Origin: Hyalella azteca
Taxonomy: Eukaryota > Arthropoda > Malacostraca > Amphipoda > Hyalellidae
Reading direction: 5' to 3'
Assembly: GCF_000764305.2 (NCBI RefSeq)
Contig: NW_025944373.1
Coordinates: forward strand, 41,685-105,684
Length of the DNA stretch: 64,000 nt
Shown here: positions 12,420 through 24,100 of the stretch, piece after piece
Position numbering within the stretch: the first letter of the stretch is position 1
Layout: each line of letters opens with the position of its first letter
Translations under genes and position numbers: made by a program
The notes under the pieces: model-generated
What the model was told of the DNA's origin: nothing
The model's database searches: none
Seen by the model: only the letters and a program-made list of their open reading frames with translations

Positions 12420-13400
12420 CACGAAATTCCCGTTAGAGGTCGCATTGCGTCAACAAGGCAAGGTTCTGTAATGTCACTTAACTTTTGATATGAAGATGTT
12501 TAAGATTTCAATTTCGACTATGGCATACAAAAAATCTCGTTGATGAGCAAAAATGTCCACTGTCCATTTTATTAATTTTAGCTGATAGATTAGCACAGAG
12601 TGATAATCATTGCAATTTTGGAATCCTCTAATTCCAAATCCCGCGCCTTTCCTTCTAAATCCCTATTCCCGTTAATAAAAATAAAACTTCTGTATTTCTA
12701 ACTAGGTATAATTTACCTCAATCACAAATTTTACATAAAAGATAGAACCCATATTTCATTTCAGTTTCAAAGCAAGAGAAACCATTTCAAATAAAATTTA
12801 TAAATGACAATTATAAATAAAATTAAAATTTCCGATCCAATCCTCTCTCCTTTTCCTCTAATACTTTCAAATTCTCCCCCCCCCCTCTCCCCAAAAAAAA
12901 ATTTAAGGTTTTGGCAACATCCCGACACAATAAATATCGTGGATAAGCGCCCGAACAGCCCCTACATTTGTTGTGCCAGGCTGCAGGAACAAAAACCCAC
13001 ACACAAATGCTGACAAACAAAAAATAATCACTAATTACAAGAAAATAAGGAATTCCAGTAGGAGACAGAAGACAAATTTACTCCCAAAAAGCTTTGAAAT
13101 GTTATTTTTTACCTCTAAAAGCTAGAAAAATAAATGCCACAACAAATAATTTTAGTATTTATGAGCGATTTGAGCTGACTAATGAGGGAATGATATTCGC
13201 ACAATATACCAAGTCTCAAGTAAACATCCAAATCCAAACACGTTCATCGCCTTTTCAGTAAAGAAAGTAACATGTGAACACACATGCATGTCTCACGCGT
13301 TTGCTATGTGCCGTAAGAGAAGAAGTTTTATCTCAACAGTCTCCAGTGTTTGTACATATACAGTATTCAGACGCTGTAGACATCGGCCTTCTTAAATGCT
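12420..13400. other. Non-coding, low-complexity stretch
   Basis: AT-rich, with a C-run then A-run near 12878-12902. No gene is supported. The two overlapping frames near 12800-13020 follow base composition. Confidence 0.4.
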
Positions 13401-13408
13401 AAGCTTCT

Positions 13409-13820
13409 TTATTATACAAGGTCCCAGAAGGATTACTAGACTTTGAAACAAGAACCAACACCAGGGGCCACGGCTATAAAAAAACTGCGTTGTAACACAT
13501 CCATGCCACAACATTTCTTCTCGCTTCGAGTCACCGACATGTGGAACAGCCTCCCTGATAGCATCGTTGACGCTCCGAGTATGAACGCCTTCAAGAACAG
13601 ACTAGACGAAGCTATGCAGGAGCATATGTTCAGTCTTAAAATGCCTAGCAACTTACGGACCAGGCAATAGGTCCAGCAGCTATCTCAATCAATTTTCAGT
13701 TATGGAAAATCGGGTTCCAAAGGCCGGATCCCTTGTGAATCAAGTCACGCAAAATTCAAGAATCGGCAACAGGCCATGGGACTATTTCTTCAGTGCCGAC
13801 ACTTCTATTCTATTCTATTA
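13409..13820 (+). mobile_element. Non-LTR retrotransposon 3' end (RT tail, frameshifted)
   Basis: The C-terminal end of a LINE-type reverse transcriptase is recognisable: first RTNTRGHGYKK in one frame, then HFFSLRVTDMWNSLPDS and APSMNAFKNRLD in another. A frameshift in or next to the A-run near 13479-13486 separates the halves, so the copy is dead. The order TRGH, FFxxRV, WNxLP, FKxxLD is typical of Jockey/CR1-like elements. The 3' untranslated part runs to 13820 and ends in a (TTCTA)n tail, as expected for these elements. Upstream RT domains are missing, a typical 5' truncation. Confidence 0.8.
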
Positions 13821-13829
13821 AGTGATAGT

Positions 13830-15090
13830 ATTTTGATGAATGCAATTAAGCCGTAATGAGCGGCACACACTGCATTGGCAAAGTGGCCACATTTTAAAAA
13901 AGAAAATGACTAAATCTCACAAGCCCTTGAGTGTTTATTCAATTTATCAAGGCAACATAAATGGCTGTCGACAATTTAGTGTAGATATCATATTTTCAGG
14001 TGACTTTGATCCTGAGCATCCAACATTTTCATCGTTTTTGAAGCTTACCACTGGGGATACATTCACTGGCTGTTTGTGGTCGAGTCTACAGCTCAGGGAT
14101 ATTACCAGGACCGAAAACATTGCTTCGAGTACTACAAATCATAATATTGAAGAAACAGAATAAGAAATTAATAATTGAAAGATTATATTTAACACGCGTT
14201 TCTTTGATTTTTAAACCCTAATACTTTTTCACCAATAGAGTACAGAGATAAATCGCACGTGTGTAATACTTTTTAGAATACTAATTTCAAAAACCAAATA
14301 TTGTCTTGCAATTTTGAAGGAGATAAACGAGTTATATTTTAGGTGCTGATCGGAATGTGCTCTTTTTAGTGACCAGCAGGGGCCATACTTTCAAAAAAAG
14401 TTAAGAGATCGTAAATTCATTAGCCAATCATTGACGGCCTTTGAAGCATATTCCACCAATCATAGACAGGAAAATAGAGCGTAAGTACTTATGTTCACAT
14501 AGCGAATTTTGAAAGTATGGCGGGTCGCCTGCCGAAGACCACCACTGCCCTGAATGTAATGGACCATCATGATTCCTGCCTTCCGGAACGTAGCCTTCAA
14601 CACTTCAAGCCGTCCGTATCTAGGCCGTGGGGGCGAACCAGCCCTCGGTCGAACGGCCACTTGTCGAAGGACGACAAATTTTGGAATAGAACTATGCTAT
14701 CTGAAACTTAACCTCAGATGCGGTGAACGTAAAATTACGTAATTTAACGATGCCTGGAAGTCATTTTCGGTCCGCTGCCTGGTGGTGCACGGCAGGTGGT
14801 GGTCAAGGCCAGGAAGAGGACAAAGCCGAGTGGTGCACGGCTGATCGTGTAGGTCCGGAGAGATCCAAGGCATTCGATTCAGGGCTTATTGGTGCACAAA
14901 ATTGGTGGTGCACGGCTGCGCTCCCAGTATGGCACCAGAAGTTTGAGTTTTGTAATCAGTACTAGGTGTTAAAGCACTACGTTCCGCACCACTCCCGAGC
15001 CGACTTAGAAGACACAGTTTACCTGTGCGAGCTCAGTTATTCGCCAATTGCCTGCCACCAATGCTCTATACAAGAGCCGCACTCCCCCCC
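13830..15090. other. Mixed-composition stretch, unrecognised fragments
   Basis: The base composition is richer in G and C than the flanks between about 14510 and 15080. The short string TGGTGCACGGC recurs around 14783, 14831 and 14904. No protein family is recognised in any frame. It is probably old transposon or duplicated DNA. Confidence 0.3.
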
Positions 15091-15230
15091 GGAATTTAGT
15101 AAGATTTTCTTGCTTGTTTTACCGTCATATATAGATTATTCGATTTATTTCTTATGCCATGTTTTTGCATTGGTTATCTGAGACCGGTCAAATATTATCT
15201 GCGAAACTATGTTTTCTTTACTGTCCTCAA
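15091..15230. repeat. Dispersed repeat X, copy 1
   Basis: Similar to 18552-18714 in the same orientation. Shared strings include GATTTATTTCTTATGC, the GGTCAA box and TTACtGTCCTC-like ends. It lies directly upstream of kinesin fragment 1, whereas copy 2 lies downstream of kinesin fragment 2. Confidence 0.6.
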
Positions 15231-15256
15231 TTCTTCAACTTTAAAAAAAACAATGA

Positions 15257-15547
15257 TTGGTGGCTGTAATTTCAAGTGGCTGTAATCTTAGCAGAAACGA
15301 CTCGGAGCCAACGACTTCGTTCGTCTTCGTAGATTTAGCGGGAAGTGAGGCAGTCAAGAATTCCAGCACTGAGCGGTTCCGAGAGGGCGTTGACGTCAAC
15401 GGCGAACTCTTGGTGCTCAACCGAGTTGTAACGGCACTCGCCTAGGGAACGAATCCTCCATACCGAGAGTCAAAATTGACTAAGCTGCTGCACGGTCAGA
15501 CTTGTCTTTTTGATATAATAGAATGTAGGATGAAGAGATTCTCCTAA
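15257..15547 (+). pseudogene. Kinesin motor-domain fragment 1
   Basis: One frame reads FVFVDLAGSEAVKNSS, REGVDVNGELLVLNRVVTALA, then an in-frame TAG at 15443, then PPYRESKLTKLLHGQT. These match, in order, the kinesin switch II motif (DLAGSE), the helix after it (G.N.. LL.L..V..AL) and the YRdSKLT.LL segment of the motor head. Most of the motor (P-loop, switch I) is missing and the stop interrupts the block, so it cannot make a working motor. After LLHGQT the sequence leaves the kinesin pattern but still resembles fragment 2, which suggests duplication of genomic DNA and not two independent processed copies. Confidence 0.8.
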
Positions 15548-16842
15548 AATCTTTGATTCTATCATGTTTTCCTAAGCATGATAATGAGAAAAATTTTGAA
15601 TATCGGTAGTATTCTTCCACATTTGAAAGATTTTCTTAACATTCTATTCGTATTAAAGGGCAATGAGATACCTAGTGAATTAAGTCCCTCTATTTACACA
15701 ACGGATCCCAACGTATGTTGCAATATTATATATTGCAACTTACGTACTATATTGATAATATTTACCCTCCAGATTAACTAGCTGATAATACCTGTCATAT
15801 TAACAGGAGGAGGACGGACCAGACACAGACAAGAACGACAGGAGGATCGACAATATTTCTGCTTCTCCTCGATGGGCAAGAGCAGCTGCTAGATGGAGAG
15901 AGATTCCAATTTTATATTCGACGTTCATTTATAAACTAAATTCAGATCTGGTCCAAGTAATCCTCGAATGTTAGGTCCCACGAGCGGACATCAAGTAACG
16001 TCGTCTAAGAGGTGTAGTTGTCCCGCTACATTTTTTTTATTTTTGATAACTAACAGCTGCACCGGAGGCAGATCCAGGCATGGGCTAGTCTTCACAGACC
16101 ACCTCATGGCGGCTGCGTCCAGGCACGCCCGTTGAGGAGGACGGCCCAATCAAGCCTATATTTGGAAAAGCTGTCTCACCATTTCAAGTTCGATAAATGC
16201 GTTGGCAGAAGAAAAAGCCGCTGAACTTTCGCAAAAAGCCGGGCCGCTGATTAGACCAGGAATTACGACTGTTTACTAGTATTTGATTTGTGAGGATAAT
16301 TAGCGGCCGGCGTTTAGTGGGGTGTGAAAAGTAGCGTTTTAGGTGCTAAAGCCACTGAGATACTCCCAAAGTACGAACGACCACGTTTAGCTACCGGATT
16401 ATAAAACAACTGCGAAGAGGGGAGACGACTCCCAGCAGAATTAACGGCCCGGAAGCTACAACGTGACCGAATTAAATTAAAGACGTTCTTATAGATGGCT
16501 TCCGCTGATCAACGAATGGCGAGAGATCTACTCGACACACCACGTTCCAGCATAGTTTCGAGCTTATTTTCGCAGTTTTTCAGATCTCCAGTTCGGGATT
16601 CTAGTCAACTGAAGGTCCAGAGTCTGCTCTGCACCAGCGCAGCTGCATCAAGAACACCATCGATGAGACGCCAACACGAGTCTCGTGCACAGTTTCGCAT
16701 TGAGACAAGTCAGATCACATGATTCTAATTATCAATATGCTGTCTAGATATTTTGGCCAATTTCTTCCCATCAAGTTTTCGTCTCAAGAAGATAACTAAG
16801 GACTGCTCGCCCTCGCTTAGTCTTCCAACAGCAGACTATCTA

Positions 16843-16843
16843 N
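16843..16843. other. Ambiguous base (N)
   Basis: Single N just upstream of the left arm of an inverted repeat. It may mark a closed gap. Confidence 0.7.
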
Positions 16844-16861
16844 AAACATCACCGTTAAGTC

Positions 16862-16969
16862 CTAATGAATACGTGTATCAAGTTTTATCGAGCTACGTTC
16901 ATTACTTCGGGAGATATTCCATGCTCGCCGAGTTTGGGGAGACCGGCCGTAAAATTTGTCCGAGACGTC
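16862..16969 (+). repeat. Inverted repeat arm, left
   Basis: Reverse-complement match to 17970-18081. Shared strings include CTAATGAATACGTGTA, CGAGCTACGTTCATTAC and GTCCGAGACGT. The two arms are about 1 kb apart, consistent with two oppositely inserted copies of one repeat. Confidence 0.75.
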
Positions 16970-17969
16970 TCCATGGCGAGATCGCGCAAAACTGAGCAAA
17001 CTACTCAGATAAGTCGGTACCGTGTGGACGCTCTAAAAATTGCAACGATTTCATTCCGACTTAAAACTGCGCAGACAAAACGTTGTGAAAACTGAGCGTG
17101 TGGACCGGGCTTTACTAAGGTGCCTACGCCAGATGTGGCTTTCAGTATGCACATGAGATTATTAAAATGAGCGCGGCTAATAGTGAACGACTTCCGCCTT
17201 TCACAGGTTTATGATTTTTCTCCATAATATAGGAAGCTCAATCTTTTCCTGTGTTGTTATTCTTCCTTTTGCTGATTCCTGACTGCTCGATCGAGGACTT
17301 CTGAAACGTACCACTATAGCCACTGCGACCAAAACAACCTGACAAATCTATCGAGTTACTCCAGAGAGAAATATCGAAATAATAACATAAAGACAACAAA
17401 TCCCCGTCTCTTAAAAACAAACTAACGCATTTTAATTTTAATCGCCGCTACAGTGTGACTTTTCACTCTTGTGATACTTCACAAGAAAGGTTTCAACCAT
17501 TTCCCTGCAAGAAGAGGAAACAAATTAAAAATTCAGCTTTCATTTGAAAATCTATATATTTTCTACGGGAATATTTATTTATCTTAGCGGAATTCGTCCA
17601 CTTCTTTCTTATTCCTCAAAATGACGAAAGATTTGCACCCTGTTTTACTCGGTTTAATCCATTGATATAAGGCGGAACGGCGGTTTTGCTTGTCACGGAA
17701 AATGAAATTAATGTAATCCAAACTCCGCCGTTTTTTATAACATAAAGGAAAGAAAATTTAACTTCATTTTGATTATGTAAAGTTAACCAATTTATCAAAT
17801 CTAATGACAAAATTGGCCGATTAATACCCGTGGCACCAATGTGTAGAGTTTTAAATTGGTAAAAACGGTGTAATAAAGTATGTATGTGATTTGGATTCAT
17901 AATTGTAGTTTTTTAAAGCTGAATAAATTATTTGATTTGAAGATGTCCAATTTTGGTATTAAAAATAAA

Positions 17970-18275
17970 CGTCTCGGACATAATTACGGCCGAACTTCAC
18001 GGTCTCCAAATTCAATGAACAAGAAATATCTCCCAAAGTAATGAACGTAGCTCGATGAAACTTGGTACACGTATTCATTAGGACATAAAGGTGATATTTA
18101 GCTCGTGAAAATTTTTTAAAATCGTGACTCACTTTATTCGTGATTTATATGGCGATACGTGCCTAACTTCGTAGTGAACAATACATTAATATTTCTTCCG
18201 AAGTACTGAGCAGATTTGAACGAAATATTGAATATTAATTCATAACTATCCAACGGTGATGTCTAGCTCGTGAAA
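17970..18275 (-). repeat. Inverted repeat arm, right, with a diverged tandem copy
   Basis: 17970-18081 is the reverse complement of 16862-16969. The sequence then repeats in diverged form: two units, about 17993-18113 and 18165-18275, both end in TAGCTCGTGAAAATT. The doubling is at the side away from the left arm. Confidence 0.65.
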
Positions 18276-18305
18276 ATTATTTATATTTTGCTCGTGTTAG
18301 TTTGA

Positions 18306-18399
18306 GTCATCGCAGCACTCGCCTCGGACACGAAGCCAGTACCGTACCGCGATTTGGAACTGACAAATCTTCTGCAAGGTCCGACTTGTCTTTTTAAAA
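18306..18399 (+). pseudogene. Kinesin motor-domain fragment 2
   Basis: Frame starting after TGA at 18303: VIAALASDTKPVPYRD, then LELTNLLQGPTCLF. It aligns with the VVTALA...YRESKLTKLLHGQTCLF block of fragment 1 and with the YRDSKLT.LLQ segment of kinesin heads, but the conserved SKLT is degraded to LELT. The DLAGSE part present in fragment 1 is missing. A dead, partial copy. Confidence 0.7.
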
Positions 18400-18551
18400 T
18401 AAAAGAATGGATGATGAAGAGTATCGTGACAAGCATTAGAAGCATCCTCATTAACTTTAGGCCGACTACTATAGAGTAGAAGTTTTCTTGTATCAACAAA
18501 CTCGTTTATTAGTCGTCTGTCAGCTGAGCTACATGCACGTGCCGAACCCCC

Positions 18552-18714
18552 AGTAATTTGGCAAGATTTACTGATTGGTTTACCGATTTGCTAAAACTGT
18601 GAAAGTTATTATAAATAGATTTGTTAATTTATTTCTTATGCAATGTTTTTTGTATTGATTCCCAGAAACTGGTCAATAAGCACCTAGGAAACCGTGTGTT
18701 CATTTACAGTCCTC
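18552..18714. repeat. Dispersed repeat X, copy 2
   Basis: Diverged match to 15091-15230 (see copy 1). Confidence 0.6.
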
Positions 18715-18719
18715 TATGA

Positions 18720-20600
18720 GCTTAAAGACCTTCAGCAGGGATGTTTACACCAGGTTATTTTCAAAATTGAGTTAACAAATGTTGGAATCAAAATCCGAGC
18801 GTCGAGCCTACTAAATGCTAGGTTAAGAATCGTCATATCTTCCTAATGATTTGACGTCTCCCTACTTTTTCCAATTCTAATCTATTAATGGTTTACCGGA
18901 AAATAGTTGTTAGTTGCAGTAATGTTGCATTTTTAACGTTTACGAATGGTTCCCGTCGGTCTCGTCAGAGATGCTGAAATGGGCGTTTTAGCGTCTACAT
19001 ATATTATGGTTATCAATTAGTTACTATTCAAGTACATTTAATTGGACATAAGAATCGAATTGAATATATATTTGAAGTTAAAATTCACCTTCATCGCAAC
19101 CCGTTGTGGTCATCCTCGATGGCAGTTTTGATTTATAGCACTTAGTATTCATTGCCAATTAGCATCGGAATCCGAGCAATCTCTGTGAAGTGTAAGAATG
19201 GCTGTTTTACTATCTTATATCATATGAAAAACGAAGGCAGAAAGTAATGACTATTGTGTTCAACTTACTATTTATTTAAACAGAACACTGGCACAAAATA
19301 ACGTTTGTGGAACCTGTAGACTGTAGTTGTGGTTGGAGAGATCTTTTGACCGCGCACCCTCCTAACCGTTAACGATTGTGAAGCTGAGGGAGCACGGTAG
19401 TAATCCAATTTTACTTATACGTCAAATACAGTTATAGGTTACAGTTACAAGATTTAGTTGTAGTTAGAAGTTCGTTACAGTTATAAGTTATACAAGTTAT
19501 CATGCCACCGATGATGGGTTCTTTTAAGCATTGACTGGACAGTCGCATGCACCCTTCACACAGCTCAGCTTCACGACCAAGGGCGCACGCCAATCCCAGG
19601 CTGGGGCGACAGACGCCAGGCAAAGTAAGATGTTGCTAACTTGGTGCTTTGTGAATATAAACGGAGCGTTGGGGCAAATTTTGATTGCAAAAAAAGTTAT
19701 CATACGGGAAAAGGTTGCTGCTGAAAATGAAGGGAGACTATGTGAATTGTCACGGCGTAGGCACATGATCAAGCTATAGGTTGCTGGTGCTGCTATCTCC
19801 AAATTACTGCGTATCCACATAAATATCTGCAACAACTATAAATGCGCACTTAACATAAACCTTTATTCACTGCTAAATATAGTTCTATATTCACTTAGAG
19901 TAAGATTCTAGATCTAAACTTAGAGACTGGTCGCACCTGTATTTCCGACACAAATGAGACAGTTCAGGCGGCTGCCAGAAAACGACTATTCAGCCACACA
20001 TGGTCACGTCAGACCAGACGTGTTACCATATTTCAAGACTTATCACGGCCGAAATGAATCAGAATAAGAGCTTTTGATTGGTTACTGCATTTATATTAGT
20101 CGAATGTTCTTCATCCTGGTTATCCTTAAAACAAATATTTTTAATGAAAATTCAAATACTAGACATAAAGTAGATAAATAAGTAATGCGTTATTTGTTTA
20201 CGGCCATGCCTAACGCTCTACGGCTTCAAGACAAAAAAAAATTATATAAAGAATATGTGCTGAAATTCTTACGCCTAGATAAAGTATGCAAAAGAATATC
20301 AATCAATTTAGCACAAAATTAATCTTAAACGTGCTCCAATGCTCCTTTTACTAATTCACCTTGGGACCTATCATATCATAATCATCAACTCAGGCTCTCC
20401 GAAAATTTTCCAAAAAAATGGTCTGACTCATTTTCCCCGTTGTAAACTCTACATTCGAAATCATAAATTATTATATTAACTATTATAATAATATAATATT
20501 ATATATTATATGTATATTGTTTGTTTACAGAAACCGATTTATAAAGACAACTGAACGAAAAATCGTGTATTCAAATCCTTCGCCAAACGAATATACGTAA
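18720..20600. other. Non-coding stretch, nothing recognised
   Basis: No supportable gene. Overlapping frames near 19430-19835 on both strands share one GC-richer patch and show no domain. Confidence 0.35.
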
Positions 20601-20610
20601 CAATTATATA

Positions 20611-20657
20611 GAATAGAAGTGTCGGCGTTGAAGAAATAGGCCCATGGCCTATTCAGT
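20611..20657 (-). mobile_element. Non-LTR retrotransposon 3' end, short second copy
   Basis: On the minus strand this reads GGCCATGGGCCTATTTCTTC, then a GCCGACACTTCTATTC end. It matches the last 50 or so bases of the element ending at 13820, including the start of the TTCTA tail. A severely 5'-truncated insertion in the opposite orientation. Confidence 0.7.
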
Positions 20658-21072
20658 GAACATAGTATATTATATTATTAAAATATTATATCAACTATAC
20701 ATTCGAAATTAATTACAAAATATTAAAGGACATATATTACGGCTTCACAATAATAATTTAATAACGCTCCCGTGGTTTCTATCCGTAATGAGGTTAATTC
20801 ACATAATATGGATATTAACTCCATATTTTATAAGAACAGTTACAGATATAATTCGCGAATACTTCATTTAAAATTATTTCCTGCTGGCAATGAAGGAATA
20901 ACTTAACTAGCCCTGAGAAAATTTGGAGAGGGGAGGCTGGAGGTATGAAGCTGTCAAATTTATACACAGGCTCGAGAAAATGACAACCTCGTACAACTGA
21001 AGTCAAATTTATACGGATACCATTGCTCCCAAGCTGCTGCGAGGACTGAAATTGCAAAATTAGTGCAAGCTT

Positions 21073-21078
21073 TTTATT
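21073..21078 (-). promoter_or_regulatory. Candidate poly(A) signal of GrA
   Basis: AATAAA on the minus strand about 70 bases past the GrA stop codon. The position is suitable, but the hexamer is frequent in AT-rich DNA. Confidence 0.35.
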
Positions 21079-21144
21079 ATCTTCATACGATTTTGGAAAG
21101 AGATTATTCATGGAGGCGTAAATATTAGAGTATTTGTAGCAATA

Positions 21145-24100
21145 TCACTGGATGAGAGACGGGGGAAGTGTAGGCTGAGCTCCTGGAGTGATTTCCGTCA
21201 AACGAAACTGGAGGAGGATGACGATGTACGTTGCGACGAAGCTGAAAATCTGAAAAAGTTTAAATTCTTGCATCCGACTCTGACGTAAAATTAGCTATTT
21301 CGTGTCTATAATCTGACTATTATGGATTACAGAATTAATTCCAAATAGAAGTGTGAAATTATTTATTTAATTCAAAATAAATTAGGATCTTTTCCGTACT
21401 TGTGTTCTTTCGCGATCGGTTCTTTATGTGATCGTTTTCAATTTTTTCGCCAAGTGACAGAAAATTTAATTTTTCTAAATCTCGTACACGATTGAAGAAA
21501 TCTTATCTTAATAACTATTAAAGCAAAACACCGTAAAATTTTGAACAGTTACTATTATTATAAATTTATTATTCACATTGTGAATATTTATTTATATAAT
21601 ATTTATTTCATTATTTGGCCGAGTTTTCTCGTGTGTATAATTTTTTCTTATTTAATTAATTTATTATTCACAAACGGAATAAGAAATTTTGTAATTTTTA
21701 GCGCATTTCTCATTTATGGAAAAATGCACTATTGTGCTCGCCATGTCCGTCCGTCCGTCCGTCCGTCCGTCCGTCCGTCCATCCGTCCGTCCGTCTGTCC
21801 GTCTGTCCGTCCGTGACCTCAAGTTTTCGTCGACGAGAAAATGCGCTCTCTGTCACTCACTGCAGTGAGTACTGAGTTATATTTTTCTAATAGCCTTATT
21901 TACATACGTCAATGAGCCTGGCGCGGCTCATGGTAAAGACGCCCAGCACATCGAATGGAGGACACGAACGTAGAAGCTCCAGTAGCTCCGTCAGCTGTAA
22001 ACAAATTGAGAAGGTTTTATAAAAAAATACCTACTAACTCTGCATCAAACAGCTTAATTTTCAACTTTAAGAAATCTTTGGTTAAAGGAGAAACATGCAG
22101 ATTTGATACATGAATATTTGAATATTAGTCGGAAATCTTAGATTATGGTATTAACGGATTTCAGTTCAAGTCATTAAATATGCGTTCAAAATAAGGTTAA
22201 ATATCTCTCTTGTTCGGATAAAATTTGATTGATAGGTAGAAATTTTTCTTACGACCAGATTAAGCACTCAAAAAACACTTTTTTTTTGTAACATGCAATA
22301 TAAGTGAATATTCATGACCCTTTTAATTTGAAATTAAATGTTTGTTCGTGCTCAATGTTTGTAATGATTTCACAATACAGAAAATAATGGCACATTCTTT
22401 GTACGCCAGACGGCAGATCATCAGATACGATGTTCACTCGAAGGCTATTCTCTTCATCATCTGTCATATATGATGAACTATTCTCATATGTATCTTCGTA
22501 ACATGAATGCAAGTCGTCTGATCTATTAAAAGGAAATTAAATTTGATAGTTTAATTTGCATTGGAAAGTGATATTCAATTAATAGCGATATTGCAAATCA
22601 AAATAAGCATAGATTATTATTCTAATGTTCAATTGAGCAATAAGACAACTATAAAGTTGAAAGGTTAATGCTACTATTGACACTTCCATAATGGGAGAAG
22701 ATTGTCTCGCAAATATCTAACAATAGATTAAATTAGAAAATAATAATAAAATATTAATAAAAAAATTAAAATTCCCTAATTGACTCCTGTTTAAGAAGAC
22801 AATATGTCCCCTGCCTTTAATATATTATATATGAAAAGAGATTTTTAAATGCAGGGTCAGAAGAAAAGTAAATTTAATTTAAGCTCAGTATTCATTCACC
22901 CGTAATTTGTTTATTGAAAAGACATAACATGTAAATTCTTGTAGAAATAATGTATTCTATCACGGCTTGTGACGCGACACGACACAATTAAGGAATTTTA
23001 CATAGGAATGAGCAAGTTAACCCAGTGCCTGAACCGCAGCAAACAATTATTCCTCCCACGACTGAAACGTACGAATTGTACGCAGCGTATACATCGCTAT
23101 ACGCAATGATGGCATTAGTGAAACATTCTCGAGTCACCATATACGTCACACGGCTGATAAAAACAAATAAAGAAAAAATTTCACATTTGAATTTTTGACT
23201 TGAGCATTCAACACGGGACTTTATCATACATCACGGGCCTTTTTCATTAGACTTTTATATTACATCACTGGACCTTTAATCGAGTCTGCCACAATGTATA
23301 CAACCCAAACAAACATATTTAACTTGTGACTAACAAGGTGACTGCCGCGATGAACAAAGGGAACATCGAGACAATAGTGCGTCGATTTCGAGAACCAAGG
23401 CTTTGAGCAAATAATTCAACACTGCAGCACTGCAGCTCTTCTAAGAATTCCTATTTATATGCTACTTCACTAATTGTTGTTTGTGGTCTATTTTACTGCC
23501 CCGAACGAATTCGTACCTTTGGAATCGCATTGAGTATCCAAAGTTTTTCATGTAAATTTAAATAAAATCAGCGCAATAATCCCGTTAAGAGTAAATAATT
23601 CTAAAGATTTTATCTCAAGCTCCTCAAGCATTTATGTGGATCAATTATTAAGAACTGTGACCCGCCATTGCAGCGAGGCAAATTCAATGAAAATATTAAT
23701 AGCAAAAGTATACAATTTTTTTAGCTGAAACGTTTTCTAGCTGAACAACAGTTGAACGCATACTCTTAACCATCCCTCCGGGTTGAAAGTGATTCTGCTG
23801 ATAATCTGATTTTATATAATTTATATATATATATAATCTTATTTATTTATATTTATATAATTTATTTATATTTATATAATCTTCTGCTGATTTCGGGACG
23901 TCCTGAGTTAATCCTACTGCTAGGATTCATATTTTTTTCATGTTTCGTTGAGGAAACATAGGTATAGGGAGGCAATTCTATCAGAATATTTATCCTTTAA
24001 TAATTTTGTACAAGAATTTGTAATTTATTATTTCAAATCGTTAGTATGAGAGTTTCATCAGTATCATAATTAAATAACATGACGTTTTTTACGTCACTCT

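Larger units (their letters stand above)
15800..17100. other. GC-richer unrecognised block with one N
   Basis: Higher GC than the surroundings, with short frames of mixed composition (for example 16495-16722) that match no family I know. An N at 16843 marks a sequence uncertainty. Bounded by kinesin fragment 1 and the inverted repeat. Confidence 0.3.
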
